The notes under the pieces were generated by a model, which did no database searches, had not been told where the DNA came from, and saw nothing but the letters and a program-made list of their open reading frames with translations. A DNA stretch of 64,000 nucleotides. Origin: Ruegeria denitrificans (GTDB lineage: Bacteria; Pseudomonadota; Alphaproteobacteria; Rhodobacterales; Rhodobacteraceae). This document shows positions 8,483 to 17,691 of the stretch, one piece after another; the stretch's first letter is position 1, and each line of letters begins with the position of its first letter. The position numbers were made by a program, and so were the translations under genes. The DNA is taken from contig NZ_CYUD01000008.1 in the NCBI RefSeq assembly GCF_001458295.1, positions 124,001 to 188,000 of the forward strand, in the 5' to 3' direction.

Positions 8483-10627
8483 ATGAGTAGACGCAACCAT
8501 CAACAACCCGTAAATGATATCACTGCCATCGGCGAAGTAGAGGTCGAAGAGGCCTATGTTCATATCGATGCAGACGTGAATGTCGAAGATGCAGAAATTG
8601 ATGCGAACCTGAATGAGCAAGAACAAAATGCTGATCAGGACCAGACCCAGGATCAGGACCAGACCCAAGATCAGGACCAGACCCAGGATCAGGAGCAAAC
8701 TGCGGATCAGGACCAGACCCAGGATCAGGATCAGACCCAGGATCAGGACCAGCACCAGTACAATGGTGACAACGACAACAGCAATGACAACTCGAACTCT
8801 GTAAGCATCGACTTTGGCGAGGATGGTCTCCGTCCTGATGACACCGATCATGTCGATGTTGACGTGTACGATGGTGGCTCGGTCGAAGACGTTATCACGG
8901 TTGGAAACGACTTTGACTATGATCCGGGTGATGACATGAACCTGGATATCTCGTTAGATGGCGAAGGCAACGACATGCTGGCCATCAACAACCAGATTGC
9001 CGAACTGAATGATGATGACCATCTGGGCAATGCTAGTGTGTCGAACGTTGGCAACTTCGAACAGAATGGTGATGCTTGGGGTGGTGAAGCCAATGCTGCT
9101 GAAGGTATCGCATCGCACGCGGACGGTGGTGACTCCGGTGACGGCGGCACAACCTATGGCGGCGACGCCTCATCGCAAACCGAAGGTGCCCATGCCTATG
9201 CCAGTGGTGGCACCGCTGGTGACGCTAACGCTGACGCAGACGCTGGTGACGGCGGCGACACAGGTGACGCAGCGAACTTGGGCTTGAACGTCGGTAAAGG
9301 CTACGCGGACTCTGATGGCTCCGGTGACGGTGGCGACAGTGGCAGTGCGGATGCCGACTCGAGTGCCGACAATGACGGTTCTTCGGACGCGTCGGATTCT
9401 GACAGTGACGGTGGTGACGGTGGCAACGCCGGATCAATCGGTCTGGGCCTGGGTGTTGGTCTTTCGGGCGCTGGCAATGACGGTGATTCAACCGGCGGAA
9501 GCAACGACTCCGACGCTGATGCTGATCAGGACAGCGATGCCGACAATGACTCTTCGACCGGAAACGCAGACGGCGGCGACAGCGGCGCTGGCAACTTGGG
9601 TCTGGGTCTTGCAGGTAGCCTTGCAGGCGGCCTTGCTGGTAGCGATGCCAGCGGTGACGGCGGTAACGGTGATGGCGGCAATGCCAATGGCGGCGACGCT
9701 GACAACAACGACGCAACTGGCGGTGCTGGTAGCGGTGGAGCCGGTGGAGACGGTGGTCCTGAGTTCTTTGAAGGACCGCAAGGCGGCGGCGGCGACGGCG
9801 GCGCTGGCCCAGGCGGAAACGCTATGAATGACACCAGTACTGGTGGTGGAACCGGCGGCGAAGGTACCGGTGGTTCGGGTGACGGCGGTGACGCGGATGC
9901 GGATGCGGATGCGGACGCGGATGCTCAGGGTTTTGGCGATCAAACCGCAGACTCGGCAGCCGGAGCCGGTGGGACCAACGATACCGATGGTTCGGCTGAT
10001 GCTGACGGATCTGCAGACGCTATGGCCGACGGTTTTGGCGGCGGCGGTGGCGCACTTGATCTGGATGCGACGTCGGATGGCAGTGGTACCGGTTCTGTCG
10101 ATGCGGACAATGACGCTGGTGACGGCGCAGATTCCAACATCTTCGCGACCGCGGATACTGATGGTTCTGCTGACAGCCTTGCCGATGCAATCTCGGGCTA
10201 TGGCGGTGCCGGAAGCTCGGACAATGATTCAACGGCTACCGGATATGGTACATCGGACGGTATGGCCAAGTCCGGCTTTGGTGGCGGCGGCGGTGCTGCA
10301 CAAGCCACTGGTGGCGAAGGCGGCGATTCCAAAGTCAACCTCGATATCGGTGCCACTAAAGGCGGCACGCAAGAGGGTGGCGACGCATCAGGCGCGTATT
10401 CGGGTAACGGTGGCGCTGGCGGTAATGCCGGTGACTGGGGTTCGAACAATGGTGGCGATGGCATCGTGAACGGTGAATCCTATGCATCGGCTGCTGCGGT
10501 CGTCGATACATCGGCCTTCAACCAGTCGATCGTCATGGGTGCCAACGTTCTGGGCAACTCGGTCGATACGACCATGGTCGGCGGTAACATGTCGTCGAGC
10601 TATTCCAGCGACGACACCGACGTTTGA
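8483..10627 (+). CDS. acidic Gly/Asp-rich low-complexity protein, probable type I secretion substrate
   Basis: A 714-residue protein, extremely rich in Gly, Asp, Ala, Ser and Asn and nearly without Lys, Arg or Cys. The ATG at 8483 is preferred over that at 8444 because GGAA lies upstream at a workable distance. Layout: acidic start (VEVEEAYVHIDADVNVEDAE), seven DQDQTQ hexapeptides at residues 51-92, then about 550 residues of DGGDGG/ADADADA-like sequence with three hydrophobic islands (for example IGLGLGVGLSGAG and LGLGLAGSLAGGLAG), and a C-terminus FNQSIVMGANVLGNSVDTT ending in SSDDTDV. No signal peptide is seen and canonical RTX nonapeptides are absent. With a complete ABC/HlyD pair just downstream, export by that system is the best inference; it may bind Ca2+ or form surface matrix. 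Confidence 0.8.
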   Translation: MSRRNHQQPVNDITAIGEVEVEEAYVHIDADVNVEDAEIDANLNEQEQNADQDQTQDQDQTQDQDQTQDQEQTADQDQTQDQDQTQDQDQHQYNGDNDNSNDNSNSVSIDFGEDGLRPDDTDHVDVDVYDGGSVEDVITVGNDFDYDPGDDMNLDISLDGEGNDMLAINNQIAELNDDDHLGNASVSNVGNFEQNGDAWGGEANAAEGIASHADGGDSGDGGTTYGGDASSQTEGAHAYASGGTAGDANADADAGDGGDTGDAANLGLNVGKGYADSDGSGDGGDSGSADADSSADNDGSSDASDSDSDGGDGGNAGSIGLGLGVGLSGAGNDGDSTGGSNDSDADADQDSDADNDSSTGNADGGDSGAGNLGLGLAGSLAGGLAGSDASGDGGNGDGGNANGGDADNNDATGGAGSGGAGGDGGPEFFEGPQGGGGDGGAGPGGNAMNDTSTGGGTGGEGTGGSGDGGDADADADADADAQGFGDQTADSAAGAGGTNDTDGSADADGSADAMADGFGGGGGALDLDATSDGSGTGSVDADNDAGDGADSNIFATADTDGSADSLADAISGYGGAGSSDNDSTATGYGTSDGMAKSGFGGGGGAAQATGGEGGDSKVNLDIGATKGGTQEGGDASGAYSGNGGAGGNAGDWGSNNGGDGIVNGESYASAAAVVDTSAFNQSIVMGANVLGNSVDTTMVGGNMSSSYSSDDTDV
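8633..8758 (+). repeat. seven tandem 18-base units encoding DQDQTQ
   Basis: Seven consecutive 18-base units of the form GATCAGGACCAGACCCAG, most differing by one or two bases, encode DQDQTQ with variants DQEQTA and DQDQHQ. The near identity at DNA level suggests recent slippage expansion, so the number of units probably differs between strains. Confidence 0.9.
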
Positions 10628-10637
10628 TCATCAAAGG

Positions 10638-10661
10638 CAGAGCCCGCTCGGGTGGGCTCTG
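10638..10661 (+). terminator. hairpin between the two acidic-protein genes
   Basis: CAGAGCCC (10638-10645) and GGGCTCTG (10654-10661) form an 8-base stem around GCTCGGGT, followed by ATCCCTTAAG with only a weak T-run. It would act as a partial terminator or RNA-stabilising structure that could make the first gene more abundant than the downstream ones. Confidence 0.55.
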
Positions 10662-10757
10662 ATCCCTTAAGAAAATCGCCGGGGGCGCAATTTGCGGCCT
10701 CGGCCCAACTTAACCTAAGCCGGAAATTTTATGCCGGTGCGGGGAAAGGAAACCAAT

Positions 10758-12743
10758 ATGGCACTCGACAGTATTACGGAACAAATTGCACATTTTGTTG
10801 GTACTTTTGAGCTTACGACCGAACAGGCCCGTTGGCGTGAATTTTATGAAGAATTTGTGGCTCAGCGCCGGAAGGCAGAGCTTGAGGAACTGGAAGATCC
10901 AACCCGCGTTAACATTAAAGCGCAGCTTGAGTTGGACCCGGGCGAATTTGGTCCAGCCCCATACACTTTTGTGTCTGCGCAGGCTGATACGCCCCTACCA
11001 ACCACAGTATCCAACTTGAATGATGATACAGGTCAGGCACCCAGCACGTCGTTCGGTCCTGATTTCAGCCTGCCTGAAGATGCGCCAGGCTTTAGCTCTT
11101 TTACGCAGATCGTCATAAATAATGAAATTATCGTTCAGGAACCTGAATATATCAGTGATCTGATTGGATCGGCGGTCACCTACACGGTGCAGAAGATCCA
11201 GTTGAACGACAATGATGTCATAGGCGAGAGCGAATTCCGCGAAATCGAAACGCTGACGGAGCACGCCGAAGCATTGCAAGACATAGCAATGTCCCTGCAT
11301 GCCGTATCGGCCCCGTCGATCCATATCGAGGATTACCAGTCCGGCGAGGCTGTTGAGCAACTCATTGAACAGATGCAGTCGCCCATAAATGTCGAAATCG
11401 AAGGTGCCACGATACATCAGTTTCATGGCGAGGACGCGACAGGCATGATCGTGAATGGCGAACATGTCGACGAACTGCCGGATTTTCTGGATCTCATACC
11501 AGAGCACCACAAAGAGGATCTGGTAGCGGAAGACACAGACGATGATGAAGTCGCCGAGGACGACTATGCCGAGGCATTGCCAGCCGAATGGAACCAATCC
11601 GAGGACCCTGAATTTGTGGATGGTCATACGGTAGTTGCTGGCGGCAACTTAGCCGTCAACGAAGTTGCAGTAACCGTCGGCTGGGTCGATGCGCCCAATA
11701 TCGTGGTCGGTGGACAGGCCGTTAATCTGACCGTCGTCAGCCAGGTCGCTGTCGTCAGCGACGTCGACGAAGGTGCGGATGGTGTGCAAAGTGAAACGAA
11801 TGTGGTCCAGTCTTCGCATATCACGACCGAAGCCAATGAAGCATCGTGGGTGGCAAACAATGTTGCCGAAGACCCCGGACAAGAACCGATTGTCGCCATC
11901 GACTGGATCTCCGGCGACCTACTGGTAACCAATTTCATTGAACAGACGATCGACGCGACGGATATCGACCACATCTCAACCGAGATCACCGCATCGTCTA
12001 CGGCCTATACGTTGGGTGACAACACCATGACCAACGTGGCCAACGTTGTTGAGTTAGGCAGCTACTATGATGTGATCATTATCGGTGGCGACATGGTCTC
12101 GGTCGACGTTGTGACACAAACTATTGTTCTATTGGACAATGACGTGGTCCATGGTGCCAATCCGACCGAAGCAGAAGACAATCTGGTGATGAATCAGGTT
12201 TCGTTGACGACAGAAGGGGAAGATACCCACGAAGAGCTCAGCGAAAACCTGGCCAGCACGGTATCTCTGCAAGAGGTCGATACTGATGCGCTGGAGGACG
12301 CGCTACTGAACGATCCGTTGTTTGCCGGGACGGAACTGGTACGGGTTCTGAAGATCGAGGGCGACCTGCTGCAGGTCAACATCATTGATCAGGTCACCAT
12401 GCTGCAGGATAGCGACGATATCTATGTCGAAAACCCTGGTGGGCAAGAAGTGTCCGGGTTGGGTGCCGGTAATGCGCTTTTGAACTCGGCCAATGTGACG
12501 AAAGTAGGTGTCGATTCCGTGGTGATGGCGCAAGAAGAAGCGTACTCGGATGTCATGTTGCATCAGGCAAGTCTGATCGACAGTCCGGAAGAGGAAAATG
12601 CCGAACTCGTCAATGAAGCGATCGCACTTCTGATGGAAGATGTCGATGGACCGGGCAACTCTGAAAATGCTCCGGGTCACAACAATCTTACGTCCTCTGA
12701 AGCGGCCACCATCGACGACGGCCTGCAATCTATGCTAGCGTAG
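10758..12743 (+). CDS. acidic repeat protein, second type I secretion-associated protein
   Basis: A 661-residue acidic protein from the ATG at 10758, behind AAAGGAAA. The first 290 residues are non-repetitive, starting with a helical amphipathic segment (MALDSITEQIAHFVGTFELT). From about residue 293 to 610 come four to five degenerate units of roughly 60-70 residues, each with pieces like N-x-V/A-x-V, a hydrophobic strand, GGDMVSVDVVTQ or EGDLLQVNIIDQ, and a trailing acidic DxD. This pattern suggests stacked beta-strands (beta-helix or beta-roll). No signal peptide and no Cys. Similar proteins in Rhodobacteraceae sit directly before PrtD/PrtE-like exporters. It could be a substrate itself or a surface anchor for the preceding protein. 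Confidence 0.78.
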   Translation: MALDSITEQIAHFVGTFELTTEQARWREFYEEFVAQRRKAELEELEDPTRVNIKAQLELDPGEFGPAPYTFVSAQADTPLPTTVSNLNDDTGQAPSTSFGPDFSLPEDAPGFSSFTQIVINNEIIVQEPEYISDLIGSAVTYTVQKIQLNDNDVIGESEFREIETLTEHAEALQDIAMSLHAVSAPSIHIEDYQSGEAVEQLIEQMQSPINVEIEGATIHQFHGEDATGMIVNGEHVDELPDFLDLIPEHHKEDLVAEDTDDDEVAEDDYAEALPAEWNQSEDPEFVDGHTVVAGGNLAVNEVAVTVGWVDAPNIVVGGQAVNLTVVSQVAVVSDVDEGADGVQSETNVVQSSHITTEANEASWVANNVAEDPGQEPIVAIDWISGDLLVTNFIEQTIDATDIDHISTEITASSTAYTLGDNTMTNVANVVELGSYYDVIIIGGDMVSVDVVTQTIVLLDNDVVHGANPTEAEDNLVMNQVSLTTEGEDTHEELSENLASTVSLQEVDTDALEDALLNDPLFAGTELVRVLKIEGDLLQVNIIDQVTMLQDSDDIYVENPGGQEVSGLGAGNALLNSANVTKVGVDSVVMAQEEAYSDVMLHQASLIDSPEEENAELVNEAIALLMEDVDGPGNSENAPGHNNLTSSEAATIDDGLQSMLA

Positions 12744-12784
12744 TAACCCTGTTTGTTTGTTACGAGTGACTTGAAAGTTTTGAC

Positions 12785-15019
12785 ATGTCGATTGTATTTC
12801 CGTCGCGCCCGAGACGATACGCCAGTCCGTTGGATCGTAACGGTGGCGCCGTTTCCAAGCCGCCAAGTGCGAGCACATCTGATTTGAAACGGAAAAAAAC
12901 CCCCGGATTGCGGCTAAGCGACGATTTTCGCGTTAGCAATTCGCAAAACGGTGAACGGGAGGCGGTCGTCAAAAGCGATGCGAGTGCCGACAAAACCGTG
13001 AAATCAGATTCTGAATATTACGAAGAAAAAGACGAACCGAACCTGCGTGCCGGACCTTCTGTTCGGCATAAGCAGCCGCAGCCTGCCGAAGACAGTGACC
13101 AACAGGGCAGCGGTGATGGGGTGGCCGACGTCGAGGGCCCCGATCCTGAAACCGTCAACAAGACGAGCGACCGTATACCCCCCGCGTCGCGCTCGGATGG
13201 CGGTGATCGCATGGGCACCACTATCGAGGCCAAAGCGAACGAGCCAATGCTGCGCAGCAATTCTGGTGGCGGCGATGGCAAAGGGCCACCCCAAACATTT
13301 CACAAGCGGACCCCGCCAGAGGATTTCCAAGAGACGCTGCGCACCTCGTTGCGGGCGATCTATCGCAATCTGGCCTTTGTATTGGTTCTGACGTGCGCGA
13401 CGAACGTTCTGATCCTGGCGATCCCGATCTATCTGTTTCAGATCAGCGACCGCGTCCTGACCAGCCGGTCACTGGATACGCTGATCATGCTGACAGCCAT
13501 TGTGGCCGGGGCAGTGATATTCCAGTCCGCCTTTGATGCGGTGCGGCGTTTCATGTTGATGCGCACCGCGGTTGAGGTGGCGGCCCGCCTGGGTGCCCCG
13601 GTTCTCAGTGCGGCGGCGCATGCTTCGTTGCATGGAACCGGGCGAGAGTATCAGACGCTGGGCGATTTGCAGCAGGTGCGGGGCTTTCTGGTTTCGGGCA
13701 CGTTGATTTCCTTTCTGGATGTGCCATTCGCACCATTGTTCATCCTGATGATCTTCTTGGTTCACCCGCAACTTGGGATGATCGTGATGGTCACGGCGGT
13801 GTTGCTGATGACAATCGCATTCATCAACCAGCGGATGACGGCCAAACCCTTTGCTGAAGCAAACAAGGCGCAATCCATGGCCAACATGCATCTGGATTCG
13901 ATGTCGCGAAACAGTCAGATCATCAATGCTATGGCCATGATCCCCGAAGCCGTACGCATTTGGGGCCGCGACACTGCGCAATCCCTAACATGGCAGGTTC
14001 GCGCACAGGACCGGAACGTGATCTTCGCTGCCATTTCGCGGGCAGTACGTTTGCTGACGCAGATTGGCATTCTGGGCTGGGGCGCATTTCTGGCGCTGCA
14101 GGGCGAGATTACCGGCGGTATGGTTATCGCGGCCTCGATCATCGCCGGTCGCGCATTTGCTCCGATAGAAGGGTCGATCGAGGGCTGGAACGGTTTCCTT
14201 CTGACCCGCGGGGCTTATGGCCGGATCAATCAATTGCTTTCTAACTCCGCCCTGCAATTCGAAAAACTGCGCCTGCCGCGCCCCGAAGGACGTCTGGACG
14301 TAGAACGCCTTCTTTATGTGCCGGGCGGAACCAAACGCGTTGTGCTGAACGGCATCAGTTTCTCGCTCAACCCGGGTGAGACACTGGCCATCATCGGCAA
14401 CTCGGGCGCGGGTAAGACCACGCTGGGCAAAACGCTGGTTGGGTCAATCCTGCCCACATCCGGTAGTGTCCGGCTGGATTTGATGGATATCCGCAATTGG
14501 GACCCGCGCCAGTTTGGCGAAAGTATCGGGTATCTGCCGCAAGACGTGCAGCTGTTCCCCGGTACGATCAAGGACAATATCGGCCGGATGCGGGATGATG
14601 CGACTGATGAACAGATCCACGATGCCGCTGTACTGGCCGACGTCCACAACATGATCGCCACATTGCCGCAAGGCTATGAAACCGTGGTGGCTGCGGATGG
14701 CTCGCCCTTGTCCGGCGGGCAGAAACAGCGCATCGCGCTGGCGCGGGCGTTCTTTGGCAATCCGCGTATGGTGGTTTTGGATGAGCCGAACTCGAACCTG
14801 GACGTCGCCGGTGACCAGGCGCTGGCACGGGCTATCGCACAGGCCAGAGATAGCAAGATTACCGTGGTGGTAATCACGCAGAAGCCAACGCTGCTGAACG
14901 TGGTTGATAAGATTATGCTGCTTACAGATGGCCGTGTGGCTCTGTTCGGTCAGCGCGAACAAGTTCTGCAACAACTAAATGGGTCGCGCAGTAGTCAGCC
15001 CGGCATTCAAAAGAAGTAA
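12785..15019 (+). CDS. type I secretion ABC permease/ATPase (PrtD-like)
   Basis: A 744-residue exporter half-transporter. Residues 1 to about 178 are a hydrophilic, probably disordered extension rich in Asp, Ser, Pro and Gly, much longer than usual for PrtD/LipB proteins. A six-helix membrane domain begins near 192 (YRNLAFVLVLTCATNVLILA). The nucleotide-binding domain has Walker A GNSGAGKTT near 538, signature LSGGQKQRIALARA near 642 and Walker B MVVLDEP near 662. There is no N-terminal C39 peptidase, so substrates should carry a C-terminal uncleaved signal. It would pair with the HlyD protein that starts 11 bases downstream; a TolC-type outer-membrane partner is not in the window. Confidence 0.93.
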   Translation: MSIVFPSRPRRYASPLDRNGGAVSKPPSASTSDLKRKKTPGLRLSDDFRVSNSQNGEREAVVKSDASADKTVKSDSEYYEEKDEPNLRAGPSVRHKQPQPAEDSDQQGSGDGVADVEGPDPETVNKTSDRIPPASRSDGGDRMGTTIEAKANEPMLRSNSGGGDGKGPPQTFHKRTPPEDFQETLRTSLRAIYRNLAFVLVLTCATNVLILAIPIYLFQISDRVLTSRSLDTLIMLTAIVAGAVIFQSAFDAVRRFMLMRTAVEVAARLGAPVLSAAAHASLHGTGREYQTLGDLQQVRGFLVSGTLISFLDVPFAPLFILMIFLVHPQLGMIVMVTAVLLMTIAFINQRMTAKPFAEANKAQSMANMHLDSMSRNSQIINAMAMIPEAVRIWGRDTAQSLTWQVRAQDRNVIFAAISRAVRLLTQIGILGWGAFLALQGEITGGMVIAASIIAGRAFAPIEGSIEGWNGFLLTRGAYGRINQLLSNSALQFEKLRLPRPEGRLDVERLLYVPGGTKRVVLNGISFSLNPGETLAIIGNSGAGKTTLGKTLVGSILPTSGSVRLDLMDIRNWDPRQFGESIGYLPQDVQLFPGTIKDNIGRMRDDATDEQIHDAAVLADVHNMIATLPQGYETVVAADGSPLSGGQKQRIALARAFFGNPRMVVLDEPNSNLDVAGDQALARAIAQARDSKITVVVITQKPTLLNVVDKIMLLTDGRVALFGQREQVLQQLNGSRSSQPGIQKK

Positions 15020-15030
15020 GGGGGTGCGAT

Positions 15031-16383
15031 ATGAATGAACTGGTACCCGTGAACAATGATCCCAAAGACCCGGCCGTTTGGTATGCTGAGGTTCCGCGCT
15101 CGATCAATCGTTTGGTCGTCATTGGGCTGTTTTTGCTGATTGTCTGCTTTGGCGGTTTTGGCGTCTGGTCGTTCAGCGCGCCACTGGCCGCTGCTGTAAT
15201 CGCGCAGGGCAGTTTTGTCGCTACCGGCCGCAACAAGATCGTGCAGCACCTGGAAGGAGGGATCATTCAAGAAATCCAGGTTGTCGAAGGTCAGGCCATC
15301 AAAGCCGGACAAGTTATGATGACGCTGGACCAGACTTCGGCCCAGGCCAATGATCGTGAGTTGTTCGTCCGAAAAATCCGCCTGCAGGCCATGTCCGAGC
15401 GCCTGAATGCTGAATACAATGAACTGCAGCGGTTGGAGTTTTCCCCTGAATTGACGGCCAGCGCGGACAATACAGAAGTACTGACCATTCTTGACGGGCA
15501 AAAGATCAGTTTTGATCTGTCCCGCAAGACGCTGTTGAACGACATCGCTCTGCTCGAACGCAACATGGAAGCCCTTAGAATTCGCTCCAGCGGGTTCAAT
15601 GCACAGCTAGACAGCATGGTGCGGCGATCCGAAATCCTGCAGGAAGAACTCGAAACCAAGCAGGCGTTATTCGAAAAAGGTCTTGTGCGCAAAGGTGAGT
15701 TGAACACGATACGCCGGGTTCAGGCCGAGGCGGAAGGTCAACAGGCGCGTCTGCAGGCCGAAGCGGCCGAAATCAACCAGATGTTGCTGAAGTATGATGA
15801 ACAGATTGATCGTACCCGTGCCGCGTATCGCGAGGCTGCGTTGGACGAGCTAGGCGTGATCGAAGCCGATCTGGAAAGTGTCCGTGAAAAAGCCCGTCAG
15901 GCCCGCAGCGTTCTGGACCGTGCAGTTGTGCGGGCTCCGGTGTCCGGGACGGTGGTGCGGCTGCACTATCATACTCCTGGTGGTGTGATTGAAACCGGTG
16001 AACCCATCGCCGAGATTCTGCCCGCAGACGCCCCACTGATCATCGAAGCACAAATTCCACGTACTGAGATCGACAGCGTTGTGACTGGGCAGTACGCGAC
16101 TGTGCGCCTGGTGGGACTGAACCAGCGGACAACGCCGGTGCTGCAAGGTGAAGTGTTCTACCTGTCGGCGGACTCGGTGATCGAAGACGGCGCCGGTGCG
16201 CCGCAAGAGGTTTATCTGGCCCGCATCTCGCTTGAACCCGAAGAGATCGAGAGAGTGCGAGGCTTTATTCCAACCCCGGGTATGCCAGCCGAGATCATGA
16301 TCCAGACCGAAGAGCGGACGTTTGCGGCCTATATCGCGAAACCTGTGACAGACAGCATGTCGCGCGCCTTTCGCGAACAATAA
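15031..16383 (+). CDS. HlyD family type I secretion adaptor (PrtE-like)
   Basis: A 450-residue membrane-fusion protein: short cytoplasmic N-terminus, one membrane helix at about 28-50 (LVVIGLFLLIVCFGGFGVWS), a lipoyl-like strand HLEGGIIQEIQVVEGQ-I near 73-90, a long coiled coil from about 105 to 285, and a C-terminal beta-barrel containing RAPVSGTVV. AAGGGGG precedes the ATG and the gene follows the ABC gene by 11 bases, so they are co-transcribed. It bridges the ABC exporter in the inner membrane to a TolC-like channel. Confidence 0.94.
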   Translation: MNELVPVNNDPKDPAVWYAEVPRSINRLVVIGLFLLIVCFGGFGVWSFSAPLAAAVIAQGSFVATGRNKIVQHLEGGIIQEIQVVEGQAIKAGQVMMTLDQTSAQANDRELFVRKIRLQAMSERLNAEYNELQRLEFSPELTASADNTEVLTILDGQKISFDLSRKTLLNDIALLERNMEALRIRSSGFNAQLDSMVRRSEILQEELETKQALFEKGLVRKGELNTIRRVQAEAEGQQARLQAEAAEINQMLLKYDEQIDRTRAAYREAALDELGVIEADLESVREKARQARSVLDRAVVRAPVSGTVVRLHYHTPGGVIETGEPIAEILPADAPLIIEAQIPRTEIDSVVTGQYATVRLVGLNQRTTPVLQGEVFYLSADSVIEDGAGAPQEVYLARISLEPEEIERVRGFIPTPGMPAEIMIQTEERTFAAYIAKPVTDSMSRAFREQ

Positions 16384-16462
16384 AGGGGCTGGCCTGACGG
16401 GTGGTCTACACCTTCCATTTTTTGCATGTTAACCTCTGGTAACTTTCACCGGAGGATTGCCG

Positions 16463-16837
16463 ATGCCCTTGACCGTAAAAGACATGATGGAGGCTGCGAA
16501 TGCGGTCGTCGAACGTGTGGATACCGCTTTTGCCCAGCAGATCTTGGGGCAGGGCGGATTGCTACTGGATGTACGTGATGCCGTTGAATTGCAGCAAAGC
16601 GGCCGGGCCAATGGCGCCCATCACGTCCCGCGCGGCATGTTGGAATTTCGCGCGGATGATACCTTGCAATCCCACGACCCCGAGCTTCGCAAAGATCGTC
16701 CGATCGTCCTTTATTGTGCTGCCGGTGGTCGCGCCGCGTTAGCTGGTAAGCTGCTGAAAGATATGGGGTATGAGCGAGTTTATAACCTTGGCGGATTGCC
16801 CGATTGGATTAATGGCGGAGGTGACGTCTCGGCCTAG
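16463..16837 (+). CDS. rhodanese-like domain protein
   Basis: A 124-residue single-domain rhodanese. GLLLDVRDAVELQQSG gives the conserved DVR, and LYCAAGGRAALAG the active-site loop, with Cys at the expected position to carry persulfide sulfur. No signal peptide, so cytoplasmic. The ATG at 16463 lies 7 bases after GGAGG. It follows the HlyD gene by 80 bases and could be read through from it, but no functional link to secretion is apparent. Substrate unknown. Confidence 0.88.
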   Translation: MPLTVKDMMEAANAVVERVDTAFAQQILGQGGLLLDVRDAVELQQSGRANGAHHVPRGMLEFRADDTLQSHDPELRKDRPIVLYCAAGGRAALAGKLLKDMGYERVYNLGGLPDWINGGGDVSA

Positions 16838-16841
16838 CGGG

Positions 16842-17600
16842 TCACGCGTTCAGAAACGCCCGAACGGCGGCCTCGAATTCACGCGGTTTTTCGGCATGCA
16901 GCCAGTGGCCCGCGCCGGGGATTTTGGCAAATTTGGCCGCCGGGAACAAGGTGCGGATCAGCTCGCGATGTTCCGGTAGGACATAGTCGGAATCGCCACC
17001 TGACAGGAACAGGGTCGGACCATCCCAGCTAGCGTCCAGCTGTGGAAATCCCATGATCTTGGGCATCTCGGTCGCTAGAACATCCAGGTTCAGCAACCAA
17101 CGTTGCCCTTGGACATCCAGCGACTGCGTGAAAAAGCTCTGCAGCGCTTTTTCGACACCCAGTTCGGCTAGTTGCTCTGACGCGTCCGAGCGCCGCTCGA
17201 CCTTCGTCAGGTCGACAGCACGCATCGCCTCGATGAATTGAATCTGGCTGTGAGAGTAGGTGACAGGCGCAATATCAGCGACCACCAATTTGCGCAGCAG
17301 ATCGCCGTGCTGCAACGCCAGCACCATCGCCGCCTTGCCGCCCATTGAATGGCCCACCACGTCGGCTTTACCGCCAAAACGTGCGATCACTTCGGCCAGA
17401 TCATTGGCAAGGTCGCTATACTTGTGTTGATCGGTCCACATGCTATAAGCGTGGTTTCGCATATCGACGGCCACAACCTGCCGCTCATCAGCCAGGCGCC
17501 GGGCAATAACGCCCCAGTTCCGGGCCGAGCCATACAGCCCATGCGCAATAAGCAATGGGGGTTTTGCGGTCGGTTCACCATGTATGATCGTATTCAGCAT
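16842..17600 (-). CDS. alpha/beta-fold hydrolase (YbfF-like esterase)
   Basis: A 252-residue hydrolase, from the ATG at 17600 rather than upstream starts, because MLNTIIHGEP is the usual beginning of the family. The oxyanion region HGLYGSARNW lies near the start, the nucleophile elbow GHSMGGKAAM holds the Ser, GGDSDYV gives the Asp and GAGHWLHAEKP the His. This resembles E. coli YbfF, an esterase on short-chain acyl-CoA and palmitoyl substrates. It is convergent with the rhodanese gene, 4 bases apart. Confidence 0.88.
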   Translation of the reverse strand: MLNTIIHGEPTAKPPLLIAHGLYGSARNWGVIARRLADERQVVAVDMRNHAYSMWTDQHKYSDLANDLAEVIARFGGKADVVGHSMGGKAAMVLALQHGDLLRKLVVADIAPVTYSHSQIQFIEAMRAVDLTKVERRSDASEQLAELGVEKALQSFFTQSLDVQGQRWLLNLDVLATEMPKIMGFPQLDASWDGPTLFLSGGDSDYVLPEHRELIRTLFPAAKFAKIPGAGHWLHAEKPREFEAAVRAFLNA

Positions 17601-17691
17601 AAAGGTGTGATACCCGCCGTAAATAGAAACGACCAGCCCCATTGTCGCCTTCGCAAGAGGCGGTTAAATTGCCGGGTTTGGAGGCCTCGTT

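Noticed and set aside
8633..8758. CRISPR-like array
   Set aside because: The 18-base units are tandem without spacers and lie in frame inside a gene, so this is a coding repeat.
8417..8851. Open frame on the minus strand with a strongly hydrophobic Leu/Ile/Val repeat, resembling a membrane protein
   Set aside because: It is the antisense of the DQDQTQ repeats: the tandem codons read backwards give hydrophobic repeats. No ribosome-binding site or independent support.
9225..9943. Several long minus- and plus-strand frames over the Gly/Asp-rich gene
   Set aside because: They are by-products of the biased GGC/GAC/GCT codon composition; their products are low-complexity His/Arg or Val/Ala strings with no start context.
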